A DNA stretch of 64,000 bases from Methylobacter sp. S3L5C (lineage in GTDB: Bacteria > Pseudomonadota > Gammaproteobacteria > Methylococcales > Methylomonadaceae). How positions within the stretch are numbered: the first letter of the stretch is position 1; each line of letters starts with the position of its first letter. Shown piece after piece: positions 8,791-17,858 of the stretch. The stretch covers positions 3,821,503 through 3,885,502 of the forward strand of contig NZ_CP076024.1 of NCBI RefSeq assembly GCF_022788635.1, read 5' to 3'. The translations under genes were made by a program, and so were the position numbers. The notes under the pieces were generated by a model. It did not search any database and was not told where the DNA came from. It saw nothing but the letters and a program-made list of their open reading frames with translations.

Positions 8791-10167
8791 ATGTCGCCAC
8801 AAAAACAACGTACATCTAAACTGCCTTATTTTGCTGATAGTTCAGCGTTATTTTCCTCGCTTGCAGGACAACCCTGGTCCGTTTTTCTGGATAGTGGCTT
8901 TCCTGCAAGCCATCAAGGCCGCTACGATATTATCGCGACTGATCCGATATGTACCCTGGTGACGCATGCTGGTATAACAGAAATCACCCGTAATAACCTG
9001 ACAACAAGATCAAGTGCCGATCCCTTTGATCTGGTTAAAGAACAGCTTGTAGCTGACTTTTTCCTCGATGATGACTGCCCTTTCAATGGCGGAGCCATCG
9101 GTTATTTTTCTTATGATTTGGCTCGCCGACTGGAGACTTTGCCGGTTATTGCCCAAGATGCCGAATATATTGCCGATATGACTATCGGCATTTATCAATG
9201 GGCGGTTATTGTCGATCATCAACAACAGCAAAGCCGATTAGTCGGGCATGGCTGTAATGAACAACAATGGCAAGCGTTGATAGCACAGTTTAGTTATTTG
9301 CCTGAACAGCAAAAATATGACGCTTTTAAAGTGCTTGGCCCGGTTAAATCCAATATGGATAAGTCTTCTTACACCGAGGCTTTTAAGCGCATTAAACAAT
9401 ATCTTAAAGAAGGCGATTGTTATCAGGTGAATCTGGCACAACGCTTTGTTGCTGAATGCCAAGGCGATCCCTGGACGGCTTATTTACTTCTGCGTGAATT
9501 AAATGCCGCACCATTCAGTGGTTATCTTAATTTTCCTGAAGTGCAAATCTTAAGCTCATCCCCGGAGCGTTTTTTAAAACTTGCCAAGAATATTGTTGAA
9601 ACCAAACCGATTAAAGGCACACGTCCCAGAAAACTCGATAGCACTGAAGATCAGGAACAAATACAGTCCCTTGAAAACAGCCATAAGGACAAGGCAGAAA
9701 ATCTGATGATTGTTGATTTACTGCGTAATGATATCAGCAAAACCTGCATAAAAGGTTCCGTAAAAGTACCCAGTATCTTTACCATAGAAAGTTATGCGAC
9801 TGTGCATCATTTAGTCAGTACCGTAACCGGCATATTGGCCGATGATCAACACGCCATGGATTTATTAAAAAGCTGTTTTCCTGGCGGCTCAATTACCGGC
9901 GCACCCAAGATTCGTGCCATGGAAATTATTGAAGAACTGGAACCTAACCGACGCGGCGTTTATTGTGGAGCCATCGGTTATATAGGCTTTAATGGCAATA
10001 TGGATACCAATATTGCCATTAGAACCCTTGTCCATTCTAAAAATACGATTCGTTGCTGGGCAGGTGGCGGTATCGTTAATGATTCGGTGGCTGACGAGGA
10101 ATATCAGGAAAGCTTTGACAAAGCCGCAGCGCTGCTGGATTTACTGCAGCAACTGACAAAAAAATGA
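8791..10167 (+). CDS. pabB: Aminodeoxychorismate synthase component I
   Basis: The 458-residue product belongs to the chorismate-utilising enzymes. The catalytic half carries GDCYQVNLAQRF, FSGYLNFPEVQILSSSPERF, ETKPIKGTRPR, NLMIVDLLRNDISK, SYATVHHLVSTVTG and the C-terminal FPGGSITGAPKIRAMEIIEELE. PIKGTRPR is the PabB/TrpE-type motif whose lysine (KGT) is typical of PabB. With a glutaminase subunit it makes 4-amino-4-deoxychorismate, the precursor of p-aminobenzoate for folate and for methanopterin. No glutaminase (pabA) or lyase (pabC) is adjacent. The stop overlaps the start of the kinase-family gene by 4 bp, so the two are coupled. Confidence 0.9.
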   Translation: MSPQKQRTSKLPYFADSSALFSSLAGQPWSVFLDSGFPASHQGRYDIIATDPICTLVTHAGITEITRNNLTTRSSADPFDLVKEQLVADFFLDDDCPFNGGAIGYFSYDLARRLETLPVIAQDAEYIADMTIGIYQWAVIVDHQQQQSRLVGHGCNEQQWQALIAQFSYLPEQQKYDAFKVLGPVKSNMDKSSYTEAFKRIKQYLKEGDCYQVNLAQRFVAECQGDPWTAYLLLRELNAAPFSGYLNFPEVQILSSSPERFLKLAKNIVETKPIKGTRPRKLDSTEDQEQIQSLENSHKDKAENLMIVDLLRNDISKTCIKGSVKVPSIFTIESYATVHHLVSTVTGILADDQHAMDLLKSCFPGGSITGAPKIRAMEIIEELEPNRRGVYCGAIGYIGFNGNMDTNIAIRTLVHSKNTIRCWAGGGIVNDSVADEEYQESFDKAAALLDLLQQLTKK

Positions 10168-10718
10168 TAGTTGTTAAACTGGGCGGTAGTCTATCCCACT
10201 CAGAATCACTGATTAAATGCCTGAATAACTTGGAACAAAATTATGCGCCTAACGCCATCGTTATTGTTCCGGGGGGCGGTGCATTTGCCGATCAAGTCAG
10301 ACTGGCCCAACAACGCTGGCAGTTTGACGACCTCACCGCCCACAGAATGGCGATATTAGCCATGCAGCAGATGGCCTTGTTAATAAAAGGGCTTAAAAGG
10401 TGTTTTACTATCGCTCATTCAGTAAATGACATTAAAAAACAGTTATCCCGGCAAAGAATTGTCATTTGGTCACCCGATATTGTTGAGCTGGATCAGGCGG
10501 GGATTGAAGCATCCTGGGATATCACCTCGGACAGTCTGGCGGCATGGTTAGCCTCTACACTCGCAGCGAAAGAACTTATTTTGATTAAATCAGCAATCAT
10601 TGATAAAAACTTCAACCTGCAACAACTTGCTGAACACGATATTATTGATCAAGGCTTTTGTGATGTTGTCAGTCAAGCGACTTTTAAAATAACCATTATT
10701 AACCAGCAAAATTGCTGA
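10164..10718 (+). CDS. Amino-acid-kinase family protein, possible C1 cofactor biosynthesis kinase
   Basis: The 184-residue product starts MIVVKLGGSLSHSESL, the phosphate-binding opening of the aspartate/glutamate/uridylate kinase fold, followed by VIVPGGGAFADQVR near residue 33 and SWDITSDSLAAWLA with LILIKSAI near residues 118-145. It is shorter than UMP or glutamate kinases (about 240-260). A short kinase of this fold, MfnE, phosphorylates the aminomethylfuran precursor of methanofuran, and similar genes occur in the H4MPT/methanofuran gene sets of methylotrophs. Coupling to pabB by a 4-bp overlap supports a role in pterin or furan cofactor synthesis. This is inference; the substrate cannot be read from the sequence. 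Confidence 0.65.
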   Translation: MIVVKLGGSLSHSESLIKCLNNLEQNYAPNAIVIVPGGGAFADQVRLAQQRWQFDDLTAHRMAILAMQQMALLIKGLKRCFTIAHSVNDIKKQLSRQRIVIWSPDIVELDQAGIEASWDITSDSLAAWLASTLAAKELILIKSAIIDKNFNLQQLAEHDIIDQGFCDVVSQATFKITIINQQNC

Positions 10719-10998
10719 TGCTTACCCGCAAACAACCTATACGAAAAAGCAATTTAATCACGACAATCAAAGTAAAATTCAGTTTTTTTTCGTATTTTCG
10801 TGTCTTTTCTGCATAATTACCTTAATTTTTTGGTGAATCTGACGACACAATTATCAGCTTAACCTCATTGATTAATTGGCAGAATCATAATATTTTTTAC
10901 TCATTTTAATCTATTGTGTTATAAAGATGGCATGAATGTAAATTTTACAATTTCAAGTTACGTTTCTGCTATTTCTTTAATTTTTATCTATTGGTCGC

Positions 10999-11757
10999 AT
11001 GATTAAAAATAATATAAAAATAGTCTCAAGTATACAGTCGCAATCGCAGACCCCTGATCAAAACCATCTTCTTGCTGCCCTACCCGCAGAAATACTTGAA
11101 CGTATAAGCAAGCAACTGGAACTTATCTTGTTGCCCCTCGGTAAGGTTATTTACGAATCCAGCGATCAACTGCAATATGTCTATTTTCCGACTACTGCCA
11201 TCATCTCTCTGCACTACGTTATGGAAAACGGCGCGTCGGCGGAAATCGCCGGCGTGGGCAATGAAGGTGTACTGGGAATTTCAGTGTTTATGGGCGGCAA
11301 TAGCACACTCAGTCGTGCCACCGTTCAAACTGCGGGTTACAGCTTTCGACTGAAAGAAAAACTTATGATGGAGGAATTTAACCATTACGGCATATTTCAG
11401 CATTTAATGCTGCGTTATACCCAAGCCTTAATCACCCAGATATCCCAAACTGCAGTCTGTAATCGGCATCATTCCATAGGGCAACAACTATGTCGTTGGC
11501 TATTGTTAACGATCGACCGATTGCCCTCACAAGAATTGACCATGACACAAGAACTGATTGCCACCATGCTCGGTGTTCGCCGAGAAGGCATCACGGAAGC
11601 CGCCGGGGATTTACAGCGCTCGGGGTTTATTAGTTACCGCCGTGGCCACATCACGGTACTTGACCGATTCGGATTAGAGTCAAATACTTGTGAATGCTAC
11701 GATGCCGTCAAAAAAGAATTTCATCGTCTGCTTTGTTATAACGAAGTCAGGCGCTAA
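10999..11757 (+). CDS. Crp/Fnr family transcriptional regulator
   Basis: The 252-residue product has an N-terminal cyclic-nucleotide-binding-like fold (LILLPLGKVIYESSDQLQYV, then ASAEIAGVGNEGVLGISVFM) and a C-terminal winged helix-turn-helix at about residues 175-235 (LTMTQELIATMLGVRREGIT, then LQRSGFISYRRGHITVLDR). The cAMP-contact arginine and serine pattern of true CRP is not evident, and the FNR iron-sulfur cysteine cluster is absent, so the ligand is unknown. The hybrid kinase gene follows in the same direction 45 bp after the frame's stop. The regulator may act with that signalling pair (inference). Confidence 0.8.
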   Translation: MIKNNIKIVSSIQSQSQTPDQNHLLAALPAEILERISKQLELILLPLGKVIYESSDQLQYVYFPTTAIISLHYVMENGASAEIAGVGNEGVLGISVFMGGNSTLSRATVQTAGYSFRLKEKLMMEEFNHYGIFQHLMLRYTQALITQISQTAVCNRHHSIGQQLCRWLLLTIDRLPSQELTMTQELIATMLGVRREGITEAAGDLQRSGFISYRRGHITVLDRFGLESNTCECYDAVKKEFHRLLCYNEVRR

Positions 11758-11865
11758 TCCCATTAGTTTTCCTCTGCAATTATCGGTCTTGGCCTTATTT
11801 GCTTGCAGACGACTAACCATTTGTATAAAGATAAACCATGTCGGAAAAATTTTCATTTTACGCTT

Positions 11866-14800
11866 ATGAATGACACTACAGGTACAGCACAGAATAAATA
11901 TTGCTCGAAAGCAACGCTTAAAATTGGTGCTTCGTTCATTACCGCAATGCTACTGATTGCATTGGTATTAGCAACAACATTCTGGGCTTTCAGACAAATA
12001 GAAACAGCGGCTAAAGCACGAAATTACACCGACAATATCATTGAGCAGGCAAATCTGTTAATGTCGGCATTAAAAGATGCAGAAACGGGACAACGCGGCT
12101 ATTCACTGACCGGTAACGAAGTCTTTTTAGAGCCTTATTTGACCGCTCATGATAATATTCCCGTCCATTTAAGTGCATTAAATTCACTAACATTAACCAG
12201 CACTGCACAAAAACACCAGGAGGCACTGCCGACATTAGTGGAGGCAAAGTTGGCGGCCTTATCTCAAATCATTGAATTACGGCGCCAGAATGATATAACA
12301 GGCATGCTGGCAATTATCAATGGTGGCCGTGGCAAACAGTTAATGGATTCAATTCGTACCGAGATTGGTAGCCTTATCAAGATAGAGGAAGGTACGCTGG
12401 CTCAGCGTGAAATAGAATTCCAGACCAATATGCGCCATCTGTTTGCCATCATTGTTACTGCCAGTCTTTTTACTTTGCTGTTTACACTTTGGTTCGCCTT
12501 GTTAATCTATCGCGAAGCACAGCATCGCCTTAAGGCTTTAGTACATCTCGAAACACAGCATTCACTGGAAATCCAGGAGGCAATGAATAGCCAACTGCAG
12601 CAAGCCAATGCAACCTTGCAAGCCAGCGAGGAAAAGCTTGCCGTTACGCTTTTTTCTATTGGCGATGCAGTAATAGCCACCGATGCCGAAGCCCGTATCA
12701 CACTGCTGAATCCTCTTGCCGAACAACTGACCGGTTGGACACTCGCACAAGCTACCGGGCTCAAGATAGCCGATGTTTTCCACATTATCAACAAAGAAAC
12801 CCGTCAACTAGCGGCTATCCCGGTAACGGAAACCTTGGTGCATGGCACCATACAAGGCTTGGCTAACCACACCGTTCTGATTTCACGTGATAAAACCGAA
12901 TACGATATCTCCGACAGTTGTGCGCCTATTCGAGACCGGAACGATCAGGTAATCGGAGCCGTACTGGTATTTCGCAATGTTACTGAAGAATACGCGGCTC
13001 AGCAGGCCTTACTTGACAGTACGACGGTAATCCAGGCGATACTCAATACCGTGGTCGATGGAATCATAACCCTTAATGCTGCCAGCGGCCTGATTGAAAC
13101 TGTTAATCAGGCTGCCGAGCAATTTTTTGGCTATAGTGCAGGGGAACTTGTTGGCCAAGAATTCAGCCTGTTGATTCCCGAACTTGATCAAGATCAGCAT
13201 AGAAATATAAGCAGTTCCCTAGACTACTATAGTATTAGCGATGAGTCTCGCGCCATCGCCTTAGGACGTGAAGTTGTTGGCAGGCATAAAAATGGCAGCA
13301 ATTTCCCGATGGAGATGGCGGTAAGTGAGATGTGGCTAGGTGGTCAGCGACACTTTACCGGTATCTTGCGGGATATCACTGCACGCAAGCAGGCTAAAGA
13401 AGCACTGCTCAAGGCCAGTGCCTTACAGAGTGCGATTTTCAACAGTGCCAATTTCTCAAGTATCGCCACTGATGCAAAGGGCGTCATTCAAATATTTAAT
13501 GTTGGCGCAGAACACATGCTGGGTTATACAGCTGACGATGTGATAAACAAAATCACCCCGGCTGATATTTCCGATCCGAATGAAGTAATTGCACGTGCCG
13601 AAGCATTAAGCCTTGAACTTGGAACCGCCATTGCACCAGGCTTTGAAGCACTGGTATTTAAAGCCTCGCGAGGTATCGAAGACATTTATGAGCTGACCTA
13701 TATTCGTCAAGATGGCAGTCGCTTCCCTGCGATCGTCTCAATCACAGCGCTGCGTGATGACCGGAACAGCATTATTGGCTACCTGCTGATCGGCACTGAC
13801 AATACTGCTAGAAAACAGGTTGAAGCCGAGCAAAAGCGTCTCGATCAACGTCTACGAGATCAACAGTTTTACACTCGCTCTTTGATTGAAGCCAATATCG
13901 ACGCCATCATAACTACCGATTTGTCCGGCATCATTACCGATGTTAACAAGCAAATGGAAGTGCTGACCGGTTGTACGCGAGATGAACTGATCGGTGCCCC
14001 GTTCAAGAATCATTTTACTGAACCGGAAAGGGCCGAAACCGCTATTAAGCTTGTGCTTAGCAAAAAGAAACTCACCAACTATGAACTCACCGCTTGTGCC
14101 TTGAGTGGCAAAGAAACGGTAGTTTCCTACAATGCGACAACTTTTTATGATCGCGATGGAAATCTGGAGGGGGTATTTGCCGCAGCTCGTGATATTACCG
14201 AACGTAAACGCCTGGATCAGGTTCTCCATGACAAGAACATTGAACTGGAAAGCGCCAAATCTTTAGCCGAAAAAGCCAACCTGGCAAAATCAGATTTTCT
14301 ATCCAGTATGAGTCATGAGTTGCGCACACCACTCAATGCCATCCTCGGCTTCGCTCAATTACTCGAAGTCGGCTCACCGCCACCAACTGATGTCCAGATT
14401 GTCAGGCTACACCAGATTATTAAAGCAGGCTGGTATCTACTGGATTTGATTAACGAAATTCTTGATCTCGCGTTAATCGAGTCAGGCAAGCTATCATTGT
14501 CGCTGGAACCGGTGTCGCTGACGACTATCATGCAAGAGTGCCAAGCCATGATGGAGCCACAAGCACAACAGCGTGATATCAAACTGACTTTTCTGACATT
14601 CGATGACACCTGGTTTGCCTATGCCGATCAAACCAGAGCAAAGCAGGTTCTGATCAATCTGCTTTCCAATGCCATCAAATACAACCGAGCACATGGAACG
14701 ATTGAAGTGAAATGCACGGCAAGCGCTTCAGATCGCATACGTATCAGCGTTAAAGATAGCGGTTTTGGCTTAGCTTCGGAACAACTGGCGCAGCTGTTTC

Positions 14801-15444
14801 AGCCGTTTAATCGTCTTGGACAAGAATCCGGCACTGAGCAAGGCACCGGTATCGGACTGGTGGTAACCAAACAATTGGTTGAACTAATGGGCGGCTCCAT
14901 CGGTGTAGAAAGTATCGTTGGGGTAGGTAGCGAGTTCTGGATAGAGCTACTGAAGGATATCACGCCGCAGCTTGATGCAGGTCATACACTGGCCATAGAA
15001 TTAATGCCTAAAGCCTGGGGAAATTCGGCACAACGCACCTTGCTCTATGTAGAAGACAATCCCGCCAACCTGATGCTGGTTGAGCAAATAATTGAGCATC
15101 ACCCGAATCTACGCATGTTGAGCGCATGTGATGGTAATATAGGTGTAGCTCTTGCACGCGCCCACCTTCCCGATGTAATCGTGATGGATATTAATTTGCC
15201 CGGAATTAGTGGCATCCAGGCACTGAAAATTTTACGTGAAGATCCGGCTACCTTGCATATTCCCGTTCTTGCTCTTAGCGCTAATGCGATGCTCCGTGAT
15301 GTTGAAAAAGGACTGGAAGCGGGGTTTTTTCGATATCTCACCAAACCTATCAAGGTTAATGAATTTATCAATGCCTTGGACGATGCTCTGAATTTTTCTA
15401 AACCAGGATTGCTTGATACCAATGAAACCGAACAAACATCATGA
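11866..15444 (+). CDS. Hybrid sensor histidine kinase (CHASE3, PAS repeats, HisKA, HATPase, REC)
   Basis: The frame is open from 11803; I prefer the ATG at 11866, which gives 1192 residues with a short tail before the first membrane segment (ITAMLLIALVLATTFWAF). A CHASE3-type sensor region follows (LMSALKDAETGQRGYSLTG), then a second membrane helix (LFAIIVTASLFTLLFTLW). About four PAS domains occupy roughly residues 250-790. The HisKA box SDFLSSMSHELRTPLNAIL holds the phospho-accepting His; the ATPase has VLINLLSNAIKYN and GTGIGLVVTKQLVE; a receiver domain closes the protein (LYVEDNPANLML, VIVMDINLPGISG). It senses an envelope or redox signal of unknown identity and overlaps the response regulator gene by 4 bp. 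Confidence 0.9.
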   Translation: MNDTTGTAQNKYCSKATLKIGASFITAMLLIALVLATTFWAFRQIETAAKARNYTDNIIEQANLLMSALKDAETGQRGYSLTGNEVFLEPYLTAHDNIPVHLSALNSLTLTSTAQKHQEALPTLVEAKLAALSQIIELRRQNDITGMLAIINGGRGKQLMDSIRTEIGSLIKIEEGTLAQREIEFQTNMRHLFAIIVTASLFTLLFTLWFALLIYREAQHRLKALVHLETQHSLEIQEAMNSQLQQANATLQASEEKLAVTLFSIGDAVIATDAEARITLLNPLAEQLTGWTLAQATGLKIADVFHIINKETRQLAAIPVTETLVHGTIQGLANHTVLISRDKTEYDISDSCAPIRDRNDQVIGAVLVFRNVTEEYAAQQALLDSTTVIQAILNTVVDGIITLNAASGLIETVNQAAEQFFGYSAGELVGQEFSLLIPELDQDQHRNISSSLDYYSISDESRAIALGREVVGRHKNGSNFPMEMAVSEMWLGGQRHFTGILRDITARKQAKEALLKASALQSAIFNSANFSSIATDAKGVIQIFNVGAEHMLGYTADDVINKITPADISDPNEVIARAEALSLELGTAIAPGFEALVFKASRGIEDIYELTYIRQDGSRFPAIVSITALRDDRNSIIGYLLIGTDNTARKQVEAEQKRLDQRLRDQQFYTRSLIEANIDAIITTDLSGIITDVNKQMEVLTGCTRDELIGAPFKNHFTEPERAETAIKLVLSKKKLTNYELTACALSGKETVVSYNATTFYDRDGNLEGVFAAARDITERKRLDQVLHDKNIELESAKSLAEKANLAKSDFLSSMSHELRTPLNAILGFAQLLEVGSPPPTDVQIVRLHQIIKAGWYLLDLINEILDLALIESGKLSLSLEPVSLTTIMQECQAMMEPQAQQRDIKLTFLTFDDTWFAYADQTRAKQVLINLLSNAIKYNRAHGTIEVKCTASASDRIRISVKDSGFGLASEQLAQLFQPFNRLGQESGTEQGTGIGLVVTKQLVELMGGSIGVESIVGVGSEFWIELLKDITPQLDAGHTLAIELMPKAWGNSAQRTLLYVEDNPANLMLVEQIIEHHPNLRMLSACDGNIGVALARAHLPDVIVMDINLPGISGIQALKILREDPATLHIPVLALSANAMLRDVEKGLEAGFFRYLTKPIKVNEFINALDDALNFSKPGLLDTNETEQTS

Positions 15445-16277
15445 TTAGCACACAAGATATTCTTAATGCCAGCATTCTGATCGTTGATGATCAGCAAGCC
15501 AATGTGCAACTGCTCGCAGAAATGCTGCGTGAGGCAGACTATCGTTGCATTGCGTCGACAACTAACCCCTATGAAGTTTGTGCATTGCATCAAAAAGACC
15601 ATTACGATCTCATTATTCTTGATTTACAGATGCCTGGTATGGATGGTTTTGAGGTAATGGAAGCCCTTAAGGAATCAGAAACAGATGGCTATGTGCCTAT
15701 ATTGGTGATTACTGCACAACCGAATCACAAATTACGGGCATTGACTTCTGGTGCAAAAGATTTTGTCAGTAAACCATTTGATTTGATTGAAGTACAAACA
15801 CGCATTCATAATATGCTGGAAGTACGATTGCTGTACAAGCAACTGGAACATAACAACGAAATCTTGGAACAAACGGTGTTGGAACGGACTGCAGAGCTAC
15901 ATCAAAGCGAAGCACGTTTTCGTCGCCTGACCGAACTGTCATCAGACTGGTATTGGGAGCAGGATACAGACGGACATTTTACCAAGATTTTCGGCCCGGT
16001 ACTTGAAATGCTTGGAATCAAGGTCGATGATGAACTAGGTAACATAAGAGATGATCACGGTGCATGCTGGAATGAAGGCGAACGGGAAATACTGGAAGCC
16101 AAACTCGCTGGCAGGCGACCTTTTCTGGATTTTGTCTACAGCCGTATCAAACCCGATGGCTCACAGCAATATTTAATGGTCAGCGGTGAGCCAATATTCG
16201 ACTCCTCTGGTGGATTTACCTGCTACCGTGGCGTTGGTAAGGACGTAACCGATACCATGCGTTCCAACTATGCATAA
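15441..16277 (+). CDS. Response regulator with receiver and PAS domains
   Basis: The 278-residue product has an N-terminal receiver (ILIVDDQQANVQLLAEML; phospho-acceptor Asp in LIILDLQMPGMDG; conserved Lys in FVSKPFD), a coiled-coil linker (LEHNNEILEQTVLERTAEL) and a C-terminal PAS domain (FRRLTELSSDWYWEQDTDG to GGFTCYRGVGKDVTDTM). Proteins of this layout usually continue into GGDEF or another output domain. Here the protein stops after PAS and the next 490 bp hold no such domain, so it may signal by protein contact or may be shortened. Its ATG lies within the 3' end of the kinase gene (4-bp overlap), so it is the likely cognate partner. Confidence 0.85.
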   Translation: MISTQDILNASILIVDDQQANVQLLAEMLREADYRCIASTTNPYEVCALHQKDHYDLIILDLQMPGMDGFEVMEALKESETDGYVPILVITAQPNHKLRALTSGAKDFVSKPFDLIEVQTRIHNMLEVRLLYKQLEHNNEILEQTVLERTAELHQSEARFRRLTELSSDWYWEQDTDGHFTKIFGPVLEMLGIKVDDELGNIRDDHGACWNEGEREILEAKLAGRRPFLDFVYSRIKPDGSQQYLMVSGEPIFDSSGGFTCYRGVGKDVTDTMRSNYA

Positions 16278-16771
16278 GCTGCGAATAAGTAAAAGTTAAT
16301 ACTCTAAAAAAATAAACACCTTCTCCTGTGTATACAGATCCTGCTTTATAGTCTTTGACGGAGTTAAAACGCCAATAATCAATACCTCGTATATTTTTCA
16401 GCCTCCTTGGCTGATGTAAATAAACCTTACCTTCCCCTATAGATCCTCATACAAATAATTCTGATGCTCATACAGATGCCATTCATTTAAGGGATGGTAT
16501 CTTGTAAGCCTCAGGCGATGTCAATTGGAAAATTAATTTCTGAAAGAGCCTATGTTCGTTAACGCACGGTCTGTAGTCAGCTTTTCGCCTATTCTGTTTC
16601 AAAGTTTACAAACTTACCTTGATACTTCGCTTTGATTGAAGTGACAAACAGGTCTTTAACCTCACTTCTTTTATAGGTAAGCCCTGGAAGGCTAAGTAAT
16701 GTATGGCATCTGATCGTTAATCAAATTCTGATCAATTTAGTCCTTTTTAATACACTATTGGAAATTTATTC
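16278..16771. other. 494-bp intergenic region with one dispersed palindrome
   Basis: No credible coding frame is seen. A small inverted repeat CAGCC-TCCTT-GGCTG lies near 16399-16413, and one copy of the dispersed AAGGGAT-GTATCT palindrome lies at 16473-16503. The promoter for the LTXXQ protein gene should lie at the right end. Confidence 0.5.
16473..16503 (+). repeat. Dispersed imperfect palindrome, copy 1
   Basis: About 31 bp, an imperfect palindrome with AGATG on one side and AAGGGATGGTATCT on the other. It is the most diverged of three similar copies in the window (others 23373-23403 and 31769-31800), all in the same orientation and all intergenic. Confidence 0.5.
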
Positions 16772-17254
16772 ATGAAATACCTTAAATTAACCAACAATCA
16801 ATTTATGCACATAAGCGCACGTCTCGTTACCTCTGCGACTCTGGTTGCGACTCTGGCTTTTGCACCGGGATTGACCTTTGCTGTGACTGCCGCCGATAAA
16901 GATGTTCACGAAGATCGCACAGAATTGCGCATCAAAGATATGCATACCAAGCTAAAGATTACGCCAACACAGGAAGAACAGTGGGCAAAGGTCACACAGA
17001 CAATGCTTGATGATGCAAAAATTATGGATGCCCTTACTCAAGCCAGAGTCGATCATGCTGAGGACAGGAATGCTATCGATGATCTTAAATCCTACGGAGA
17101 GATTGTTGAAGCTCATGCCGACGGTATCAAAAAATTAACCCCTGTTTTTGCTGATCTCTATGCCAGCATGTCCGACGTACAGAAAAAAGAAGCGGATACC
17201 TTCTTCCGCAAGGGTGACCACAAGAATAGTGACAAGAAGTCTGTTGGCAAATAA
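16772..17254 (+). CDS. Spy/CpxP-like LTXXQ periplasmic protein
   Basis: The 160-residue product has an N-terminal signal (ARLVTSATLVATLAFAPGLTFA, cleavage near residue 37) and a helical mature part with LKITPTQEEQWAKV and LTPVFADLYASMSDVQKKEAD, the paired LTXXQ-type motifs of Spy/CpxP proteins. Such proteins act as periplasmic chaperones or metal- and stress-responsive factors. The C-terminus is Lys/Asp/His rich (RKGDHKNSDKKS). A second exported protein gene follows 85 bp downstream in the same direction, so both may belong to one envelope-stress transcript (inference). Confidence 0.8.
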   Translation: MKYLKLTNNQFMHISARLVTSATLVATLAFAPGLTFAVTAADKDVHEDRTELRIKDMHTKLKITPTQEEQWAKVTQTMLDDAKIMDALTQARVDHAEDRNAIDDLKSYGEIVEAHADGIKKLTPVFADLYASMSDVQKKEADTFFRKGDHKNSDKKSVGK

Positions 17255-17338
17255 TGATGAATACCGTGATATCCCTATCAGGCATGTTCAGCCTTAGGTT
17301 CGTAATCACATCAAGTATTCCAGAAAAGGAAAGTCAAT

Positions 17339-17662
17339 ATGAAAACTTTAATACAGAAAACCGGATTTTACAGATCAATTGCCAATAAGGTACTGATCGG
17401 ACTAATCTTTGCATCACTAATTAGCCTTTTATCGCCGTCGACAGCATTTGCTGATCGTGATAAAGGCCATCGGCGAAGTCACCAAGGATCCTATGGTAAT
17501 CGTGGCAAGCATAACTCGCGTGGCAAGCATAATAATAGGGGATACCGATCCGGATATAACTATAACTACGCGCAACCTGTTTACGTGCCGCCACCTGTAT
17601 ATTACGCACCGCAACAATCACCAGGCATAAACTTATTTTTGCCGCTAAACCTTCATCGGTAA
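17339..17662 (+). CDS. Small secreted basic protein with RGKHN repeats
   Basis: The 107-residue product begins with a signal peptide (ANKVLIGLIFASLISLLSPS, then TAFA, cleavage before DRDKGH). The mature part is Arg/His/Gly/Asn rich with repeated NRGKHN and SRGKHNNRG, then a Tyr-rich stretch YRSGYNYNYAQPVYVPPPVYYAPQQ. The composition suggests binding to nucleic acid, polysaccharide or metal in the envelope, but no family is recognised. AAGGAAAG upstream of the ATG is a good ribosome site. It follows the LTXXQ gene in the same orientation. Confidence 0.65.
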   Translation: MKTLIQKTGFYRSIANKVLIGLIFASLISLLSPSTAFADRDKGHRRSHQGSYGNRGKHNSRGKHNNRGYRSGYNYNYAQPVYVPPPVYYAPQQSPGINLFLPLNLHR

Positions 17663-17858
17663 ATACATTAACAAAGGAAGCTCATCGCTGACATATGATG
17701 GGCTTTACTTTTCCTGTTTTAAGTCATTTAAATACCCCTATAAATAGTAACGCCATAAGCTTTAATATTCCTGCCTATAGAAAACTACCCGCTTTAGTTA
17801 ACAATTGTTCAGTTACAATGACATCAAAATTAGAATCGATGCTCGGAAGGCTGAAAAT

